Source: Paramoeba atlantica (Eukaryota; Discosea). Taken from it: a DNA stretch of 64,000 bases. The notes below the pieces were generated by a model. It worked only from the letters and a program-made list of their open reading frames with translations. It made no database searches and was not told the DNA's origin. Made by a program: the position numbers and the translations under genes. Below, in pieces: positions 57,722 through 64,000 of this stretch (the first letter of the stretch is position 1; each line of letters opens with the position of its first letter). Where the stretch lies: positions 1-64,000 of the forward strand of contig CDRNVI010000034.1 in assembly GCA_977017575.1 (NCBI GenBank), given 5' to 3'.

Positions 57722-59332
57722 TCATTTCTGTCGTCGTCCCCTTTTTGCCGTAAATGACGGTACCACCTCCCCCTCCTCCTTTCCCCCCACCCCATGCACC
57801 TGAACCCTTCCGTGTGTTCCTTCCGACCCCTCTCCCCCTCTTCCTTTATTTTTTTCTTTCCGGGCCAGGGCCAGGGCTACCTCTCGGCGTGCGCTCTCCT
57901 GCTGGGCTCGCCGTGTCATCCGCTCCCTCTCCTCCCTGCTGTACCGCACTTTATGGTAATCATACAACGAGCCCTGTGGTTTGTAGCTTACGGCTCGTAA
58001 AACACTATGGGAAGATACGCGATTTTGTGGTTCATTTGTTTGTAAATCCCCAATGCTTTGCTCTCCTGTTGCTAATAATTCCCGCCCTGTGGTATTTCCC
58101 TCTGAAAGCCCCCAACTTGCGATTGTTTGCTCTCTGCCCTCCAACAATGCCGCTTTCACTTGTTGTAATTTTTGTTCTCCAGCTCCCGTAATGGCATGGC
58201 TTCTATTTCGATTTGGATCGTTGTTATCCGCATTCCACTCCTCCATGCGTCGACACAAATAACTTCGCATTTCATACCCTTTCGAGCCATCCGGGGCGTA
58301 GCGATAGGCATCGACTCGAGCCGCGAGTACAACTTTATGGGAAACCATTCGAACAATTTTATGTCGCACTTCCGCAGGCTGGGATTGCACAAGATCGCTG
58401 TTTAATAAGTAGCCCCCGATGGAGAGCAGGTGCGAAGGGGCTGAAGCATCCGAAGACTGCCCTGAGCTTTTCCCCAAACTCGCAACGGTCTCCGGGGACA
58501 TCTCACACAGCGACACCAAGGAACCGGAAAGCCCAAAAAGTTGAGCCGCAATCCCGGGACCGATTAAATTACAAAGATTGGGAGCGAGCAGCATAATCCG
58601 CGAGGAGAGATAATCCAACAGAATTTGTTTCACACTCTCCAGGGAGGTAAACTCCTCGGTGGCATCCAACAGCGTTGACGCGGTTGCCGTAGCTAACACC
58701 GTCCCACGCGAAACGGAAGCCACCACGAGAAGCGCCGCGCAAAGCTGGGAAGGGAGATGATCTCTTAACATCTCTATTTTCTCCCCCATTTCGGAAAGGT
58801 TTACAAAATTGCCCATCGCGTGAACAATGGCGCAGTACGCGCCTCGATCCACCACGAGCGCGGCTAACTCGGGGAGGCGCTGAGCGTAGAGCGAACGGAT
58901 CGCGTCGTAGAGTGCAATTTTCGTCCGTTCAATGTGGCCAATCATATCGGCTGTGGTGCGAAGCAGGGCGTTCTCGGGGTCCTCCGGGAGGATGGTTGTC
59001 TTTTCCATATCCATATGCTGGATGGAGTCCAGGATTTGATGGAGCGTGAGATTTTGGGTAAGGCGCTGGACCCCACAGAGTAAGGGGGGTGGGGGAGGAG
59101 AAGCAGAAGCAGAAGCAGCCGCTGCCTCGGGTGGGTGTAATTTTTGTGGAGAAAAATCATCGGGCGCAGATTTTGTGGTGAGGGGGAGGAAAGGGGGGAT
59201 AGGGGGAAAGGTTGCCTCTTCCTCAGTGCTGGAGTCGAGGCTGCTGAGGGTGTCTTCGTCACTGTATTCGTCGGTGGGATCGTCGTGAGAGGGATGGTGT
59301 GCTTTGTGAGAAGTGTCATCTGAGTCTGACAT
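57722..59332 (-). CDS. PRPF31: PRP31, U4/U6.U5 tri-snRNP protein
   Basis: Binds the U4 snRNA 5' stem-loop with the 15.5K protein and is needed for tri-snRNP assembly in the nucleus. After a ~90-residue acidic, low-complexity N-terminus come the NOSIC region (IGHIERTKIALYDAIRSLY, LPELAALVVDRGAYCAIV) and the Nop domain (LLAPNLCNLIGPGIAAQLFG, GSLVSLCEMSPE, GGYLLNSDLVQSQPAEV, HKVVLAARVDAYR). A basic C-terminus ends in KRGRRQK. 536 residues, near the family length. It shows that the organism has a spliceosome, although no introns are evident in this window. The minus strand before the ATG reads TCTTCTTTTCTAACTCCTTT, a pyrimidine-rich leader with no AG before the start. Confidence 0.9.
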   Translation of the reverse strand: MSDSDDTSHKAHHPSHDDPTDEYSDEDTLSSLDSSTEEEATFPPIPPFLPLTTKSAPDDFSPQKLHPPEAAAASASASPPPPPLLCGVQRLTQNLTLHQILDSIQHMDMEKTTILPEDPENALLRTTADMIGHIERTKIALYDAIRSLYAQRLPELAALVVDRGAYCAIVHAMGNFVNLSEMGEKIEMLRDHLPSQLCAALLVVASVSRGTVLATATASTLLDATEEFTSLESVKQILLDYLSSRIMLLAPNLCNLIGPGIAAQLFGLSGSLVSLCEMSPETVASLGKSSGQSSDASAPSHLLSIGGYLLNSDLVQSQPAEVRHKIVRMVSHKVVLAARVDAYRYAPDGSKGYEMRSYLCRRMEEWNADNNDPNRNRSHAITGAGEQKLQQVKAALLEGREQTIASWGLSEGNTTGRELLATGEQSIGDLQTNEPQNRVSSHSVLRAVSYKPQGSLYDYHKVRYSREERERMTRRAQQESARREVALALARKEKNKGRGGEGSEGTHGRVQVHGVGGKEEGEVVPSFTAKRGRRQK

Positions 59333-59665
59333 TGTGCAAGGCGTGAGGAAAAGGAGTTAGAAAAGAAGATACGGGCTTAAATAAGAATAGAAAAGATATT
59401 CGAGTTTAATCCTTGAGAGTTTCCAGTGTTTTGTTCCATTTTTTAAATATTTTTTTGAGTGTAAACGAACGTAGCCTGATAAGAGTTGTGAGCAATACAA
59501 TATTATGAAATGAAGTGAACTTTATGTTGGAGTAAGCGTGTTTGTTTGAGTCTACACAAAAAAGCCAAAAATACACAACGAACACAAGTTTTTCGAACAC
59601 AAGCGCATCATCTCTCTCAAGTCACAACAACAAAATGCACACGTAACTATTGCACCATATTCTTT

Positions 59666-62600
59666 TTACAAAACACTGAATTCCTTGCCCTCACAACCCG
59701 ACCCCTTCACTCCCCCCTCACGACTTCTTGCCGATTTCGACCCCTCTCGGGACATCGACGATTGCACCACTTTTACCCTTGTATATTTTTTCTTTCCCTT
59801 CCCCCCTGCATGATTAGAGTTCTTCGTTTCCTTCTCCTCTGCGCCCCTCCCCTCATATGCCTCTACTACCCTATTTGCCTCATAGGGCTCATAGGGGGCA
59901 TAGGAGGAGGTGGCTCGAGTAGAGGACAGACCCAGCGAAGGGGACCTCTCGGTCTCCCCCTCCTCTACGCGTTCCACTACGGAAGGCGTGAGCTCGGTGT
60001 CACTCGGGAGATGAGAAAACGAGGTAGAGGGCTGAGTCCCCGTTTCTCTTGTTGCCTTTTGCTGTAGGCTCTGAAAAGGATCATAGAGCGGGGAGAGCCC
60101 ATGGGAGGAGCTAGGCAGCCCCGTAGTCTCCCCTTCGGTGGTTGTGGGGGTATACAACATGGAGAGAACCCCCTCGACCCCATCCGTAATGGATTGAAGA
60201 TTTGAAAGAGAGGTACCTTTTTTGTTATCCCCGGTTTCGTCGCCTTCCTCGGTACGAGAAAACGACAGAAACGAGGGTTCTGGGTTTTTCGAATCTCCGT
60301 GAGATCGAGGAGAGTCTGGGGCTCCAAAGAAAGGAGCGGTTTCTGAAAAACGATCCGTACTTGGGGAGTTGCGTGAGCTATCGGAGATTCCAGAGGAGGG
60401 TTGGTAGGTTCGAAGTTCCATCCCCGCAGCCGCTCGAGGCGCACTGGAGGAGGAGGAGTCGGTGGCGTGGGAAGAGGATCGAAGATTGGAAACCGACGAA
60501 CGTAGACCGGAGGCATCACGGAACGCGGAGGAGTGGGTGGAGAGCGTGGTGAACCCGGTACTGCCCTCGAGGCTTTCCTCCCGTTCGGAGGAGATTTTGG
60601 AGGAGCTGGGAGAGGGTACTGGCCCGGTTGGGGTAGCCCACACCGAGGGAACAGGTGCCGTGCGTTTATCTCCCTTTTCTGCTCTTTGAAACACCCCAGG
60701 GGTGGGCATCACACCACGTGCGGTTGCGGTAGGCATCGGGGAGGAGGCCACGGAGGAGTTCGCCCCGGTGCTGGACAACATGGGAGGGACGTAACTGCTT
60801 GAGGGGACGGAGGACACCGAGCGTGTGTCGCCTTCCCCGGAGGAAACCCCCGAGGGGGGTGGTGGGAAGTTCTCGACCCCGGTCTCACTCATTAATCCCA
60901 CCGACCCCGCACGAGAGCCGGCTGCCCCATAGCCTAGATTCAATCCATAGGCGGAGGTTTGTGCCATTGGGGTGGCAGAACTCCCGGTAGAAGAAACCAA
61001 ACCACTGCTCAAAGCGGGACTTACTAAACCAAACCCCCCTGCGCTAAGAGCGGGAGAGACCAGCCCAGGCACAGGCAGAGACAACACCGAAGAATGTCCG
61101 TGACCCATTGCGCTTTGACTGGATCCCGAGCGCAAACTTTGTGACGCTTGGCGGGTATTTCCCGCGGCGTCCCCCATACCCCATTCCGAGGCTGACCCCG
61201 GAGGCATTCCCCGCGCAATCGGCTGATCAAGAAAGGGCGTCGGATGGGAGACATCTCCACTCGCCGAGGAGCCCTCCCGTGCGGTTGAGGTGAACCCAGA
61301 ATAAGCCCCAGGACTGTGATACACCCCCTCGACCCCACGTGCTCGCACCGCCTGCTCTTGCGTCGTACCGCTTTGAATGACCCCCTCATGGAGCAACACA
61401 TCAAATGCCCCGGTGCCTCCTTTAATCGGCTGTCCGAGCATAATATTGGAACTCACCCCGGCGATCTCATCCACCTCCCCGTGTGCTGCGCCCTCCATTA
61501 AAACCTCAAGCTGCTGCTCATAGGTCGCACGCATGAGAGGACCGGAATCTGTCTTAGCCATCCCTTGACGAGTGAGTGGCGTGAGATGTCCTCGTCCGGT
61601 CATAATCTCAGCGAGCATAAGAAAATGTCGATGGTTCACATCGACACCGTATTTTTCATACACCGCAAGCATTTCTTTACACAAAACTTGCATCACGGCC
61701 TCGATGCCAAGGACTTGGAAGACTTCGGTGATGTGATTGGTGAGCGTTCGGGTGGCATCCACAATCGGGAGCCCGAGGACTTGAAGGAGATTCGACCCCT
61801 CGGTTTCGACAAAAAACTCTTTTTTCTCGACATATTCCCCGGAATGGGGATCGAGGACGAAATATTTCTCACGCTCCGTGATAAACGATTTGGTGACGCC
61901 AGGGACCCCGGAGAGACGAACACGACGGAGTAACTCGGGGAAGGTTTTACGGTACAACTCGACGGTGTCCTGGACATGAAACGGTTCCCCGGCTTCATAG
62001 GCTTGCTCCGCTTGTTTATGCAGGTCGCTTTCGTCCTCTAATCGGATGCGAAGGACCGGGACGGCAGCATTGGGATCTGAGGCCTCATAGTGCCATTTGT
62101 CCTCGACCGCACGGAGAGCTTCTCCCATTTCTTCTGGACTTAGTCGCATCAGATGCATGGTGGTGGGATCTAAGAGAAGTCGCATGACAAAACGAGAGGC
62201 GTGTTCCCGGATGCGTACCATCTCCGCTTGCCGTTCTGGGGGATGGAATTCAAGATCCCACCAGCGGGCGACAAAGTCATGGTCGGCCTCCACTACGGTC
62301 TCTGCGGGATCTGGGTCGTAGTGAATCTCCACAGTCTGCACGAGGTCGTAAAGTGTCTTGTGCTCGATTTGGGCTAACGCATGCAGAGCACCCTCTTTTG
62401 TCCCGGCGAATTCGGGGGTAAGAAAAATACTCATGTTGCTGACCTTTGGGTTACGGGTGCAGTTGATCAGCTCCTTGAGACGAGGAACCCCGAGAGTGAC
62501 GTTCTTACTCGCGACCCCAGCGAAGTGAAACGTGTTCAGGGTCATCTGGGTCGCAGGTTCGCCACAGCTCTGAGCGGCAATCGCCCCCACCATCTCTCCT

Positions 62601-64000
62601 GGGTGAACTAAGGCTTGTTGGTACCGGGAGCAGATCTCCCCGCAGAGCCAGTCAAAGGCTTTTTGGTCCAGACGATATTCTTTAATGACTCGACGGGAGT
62701 TTAAGTAGCCGTACAGTGCCATACGGAAGGTACACAGCGCGGTATCCAGCCGTAGTCGGGTCCATTTGTTGTGTCGGCCTCGGTTTCGGGTCGGAAGAAA
62801 CCTTTCTACGGTATTCAGCACCTCCCCGATGGCTTGAATCACGTGCAGCGGATTCAGCGCGCTTCGCTGGCTGGGACGTTTTCCAACATCAAATCGTTCC
62901 TGCGCGAGCTGGATGAGTCGAGGAAAGTGTACCGCGAGACCAAAGTTCTCTTTTCGAGTGTTACGAAAGAGTGCGCGGAAGGATTCGCGTTGCTGCTTCA
63001 CGGAGTCGTACTCGGTCATCAGGGTGCGGTACTCCGCTGGGTTGTCTCGGAAATACTTGCGTACCCCGGGGGAGAGGTACTCGCCACCAAACCGTGGCAG
63101 CACAGTTCCGTCGTCTGCAATTTCGTAACGGTACACCTCCGCAAAACGAGCGTTTCCCCAGGTTACAAACGGAAGATCCTGTTTCACCTCTACCTTGGGC
63201 CCATCCAAGCCATCCTCCCCGTAGGTAAACTGCAGCACGCGGTTTGCGGCGTTTCTTACGGTGCCATCATACCCGACGGTAAGATCCTCACACATTTTTA
63301 TAATCCGTCTCTGAATGTAGCCCGTGTCGGCGGTCTTACATGCGGTATCAATCAACCCCTCCCGTCCTGCCATAGCGTGGAAGAAGAAATCTGGGGCTGT
63401 AAGACCTCGGATGTAGCTGTTTTTAATGTACCCTTTACTCTGGGGTCCGTAGTCATCACGTACAAAGTGGGGAAGCGTTCGACGACGAAACCCAAACTGG
63501 ATGCGTTTGCCCTCACAATTTTGTTGCCCGACAATGGCGCCGATTTGGGAAATGTTCATTTCGTTTCCTTTACTGCCGGCCTTGTACATGCACTTGAAGC
63601 CGTTGTTGTCGCGATAGCCGTCGACAATCTTCTTACCCGCCTCGGTGCGACATTGACTTAGTACCGTGTTCACTTCCGTTTCAAACGCCTCAAGAAGCGT
63701 TTTGCCTCGCTTATCCGAAAAAGTATTATCCAGGGCGTTCTGGCAAATCTTTCTCACTTTTCCCTCCGTTTCGCGGAGTAAGTGGTCCACATCACGCACA
63801 CTTGCCTCCGTTGGGACGGAATCTTTAATCCCGACGCTAAAACTGTGATGAATGAGAAAATATGCCGTGATACGTTGTACAGCATTCATAAAGTCCTTAC
63901 ACGCGTCCGTGCCCTCGAGATTGACAATCACGTGAATCAGCGAGTTGAGCAGATTTCCCACAATCTTTTTTACCACAACCCCATGCAAAAGCTCCCCATG
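59666..64000 (-). CDS. RPB1: RNA polymerase II largest subunit (RPB1), C-terminal part
   Basis: The frame stays open to the window edge; a start at 63988 would be internal. The visible 1444 codons begin at the family segment [13 protein letters not shown] (yeast residue ~620). Then come the funnel and bridge helix ([49 protein letters not shown]), the trigger loop ([40 protein letters not shown]) near residues 464-505, and the clamp/cleft end ([34 protein letters not shown]) near 795-866. The NADFDGD catalytic loop lies outside the window. The ~570-residue tail is Ser-rich with scattered SP and no YSPTSPS heptads. Such tails are typical of kinetoplastids and a few other protists. The core is intact. 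Confidence 0.95.
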   Translation of the reverse strand, partial: HGELLHGVVVKKIVGNLLNSLIHVIVNLEGTDACKDFMNAVQRITAYFLIHHSFSVGIKDSVPTEASVRDVDHLLRETEGKVRKICQNALDNTFSDKRGKTLLEAFETEVNTVLSQCRTEAGKKIVDGYRDNNGFKCMYKAGSKGNEMNISQIGAIVGQQNCEGKRIQFGFRRRTLPHFVRDDYGPQSKGYIKNSYIRGLTAPDFFFHAMAGREGLIDTACKTADTGYIQRRIIKMCEDLTVGYDGTVRNAANRVLQFTYGEDGLDGPKVEVKQDLPFVTWGNARFAEVYRYEIADDGTVLPRFGGEYLSPGVRKYFRDNPAEYRTLMTEYDSVKQQRESFRALFRNTRKENFGLAVHFPRLIQLAQERFDVGKRPSQRSALNPLHVIQAIGEVLNTVERFLPTRNRGRHNKWTRLRLDTALCTFRMALYGYLNSRRVIKEYRLDQKAFDWLCGEICSRYQQALVHPGEMVGAIAAQSCGEPATQMTLNTFHFAGVASKNVTLGVPRLKELINCTRNPKVSNMSIFLTPEFAGTKEGALHALAQIEHKTLYDLVQTVEIHYDPDPAETVVEADHDFVARWWDLEFHPPERQAEMVRIREHASRFVMRLLLDPTTMHLMRLSPEEMGEALRAVEDKWHYEASDPNAAVPVLRIRLEDESDLHKQAEQAYEAGEPFHVQDTVELYRKTFPELLRRVRLSGVPGVTKSFITEREKYFVLDPHSGEYVEKKEFFVETEGSNLLQVLGLPIVDATRTLTNHITEVFQVLGIEAVMQVLCKEMLAVYEKYGVDVNHRHFLMLAEIMTGRGHLTPLTRQGMAKTDSGPLMRATYEQQLEVLMEGAAHGEVDEIAGVSSNIMLGQPIKGGTGAFDVLLHEGVIQSGTTQEQAVRARGVEGVYHSPGAYSGFTSTAREGSSASGDVSHPTPFLDQPIARGMPPGSASEWGMGDAAGNTRQASQSLRSGSSQSAMGHGHSSVLSLPVPGLVSPALSAGGFGLVSPALSSGLVSSTGSSATPMAQTSAYGLNLGYGAAGSRAGSVGLMSETGVENFPPPPSGVSSGEGDTRSVSSVPSSSYVPPMLSSTGANSSVASSPMPTATARGVMPTPGVFQRAEKGDKRTAPVPSVWATPTGPVPSPSSSKISSEREESLEGSTGFTTLSTHSSAFRDASGLRSSVSNLRSSSHATDSSSSSAPRAAAGMELRTYQPSSGISDSSRNSPSTDRFSETAPFFGAPDSPRSHGDSKNPEPSFLSFSRTEEGDETGDNKKGTSLSNLQSITDGVEGVLSMLYTPTTTEGETTGLPSSSHGLSPLYDPFQSLQQKATRETGTQPSTSFSHLPSDTELTPSVVERVEEGETERSPSLGLSSTRATSSYAPYEPYEANRVVEAYEGRGAEEKETKNSNHAGGKGKKKYTRVKVVQSSMSREGSKSARSREGGVKGSGCEGKEFSVL

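Noticed and set aside
59666-61500. RPB1 heptad repeat tail
   Set aside because: I looked for YSPTSPS or degenerate versions across the tail and found only scattered SP and TP pairs.

Overview
The window reads as nuclear DNA of a unicellular eukaryote with intron-poor or intronless genes. The right-hand 35 kb (about 29.4-64 kb) carries 18 recognisable or plausible genes, and every one is on the minus strand. Each is a single uninterrupted reading frame with short intergenic gaps. One is the C-terminal two thirds of the RNA polymerase II largest subunit, whose tail has no YSPTSPS heptads. Long one-strand gene clusters plus a heptad-less RPB1 tail are best known from kinetoplastids and their euglenozoan relatives. 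I take that as the leading guess, not a proof: no spliced-leader gene is visible, and some other protists also lack heptads.

Left part (1-29 kb): a mobile-element and repeat island. In order it holds a ~100-bp and a ~24-bp tandem repeat; a divergent pair of a broken tyrosine recombinase and a Ulp1/C48-type cysteine protease; a 112-bp GC-hairpin repeat next to a long foldback element; an 18-bp satellite abutting a LINE (AP endonuclease, reverse transcriptase, RNase H; decayed); a zinc-finger-repeat ORF ending in an OTU-like motif; a decayed Helitron (HUH/Y2 replication initiator plus PIF1-type helicase); a small RRM protein gene; many copies of a modular non-autonomous family with G-run cores and a foldback end; and a ~2-kb satellite packed with CACGTG and CTGCAG palindromes. 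From 26 to 29 kb I find no convincing gene, only TIR fragments and short repeats.

Right part (29-64 kb, all minus strand; transcription runs from high to low coordinate): RPB1 (partial), PRP31, LRR protein, LRR protein, a divergent aldehyde-dehydrogenase-fold protein split by a Ser/Pro repeat, LRR protein, LRR protein, a hypothetical protein, an LCAT/PDAT-type acyltransferase or phospholipase, LRR protein, LRR protein, a FIST-domain protein, LRR protein, RNase H2 subunit C, ALG11 mannosyltransferase, an R-SNARE, an EHD/dynamin-type GTPase with a C-terminal membrane hairpin and a mitochondrial-looking N-terminus, and a hypothetical protein. Two TIR elements and one modular G-run element sit in the gaps.

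The genes do not form a pathway: they serve transcription, splicing, genome maintenance, N-glycosylation, vesicle fusion and lipid metabolism. That mix fits physical clustering for transcription rather than functional operons. The most distinctive biological feature is the family of seven short, mostly secreted-looking LRR proteins, with a plant-like cysteine N-cap and a shared C-terminal cap, scattered singly or in pairs among the housekeeping genes.
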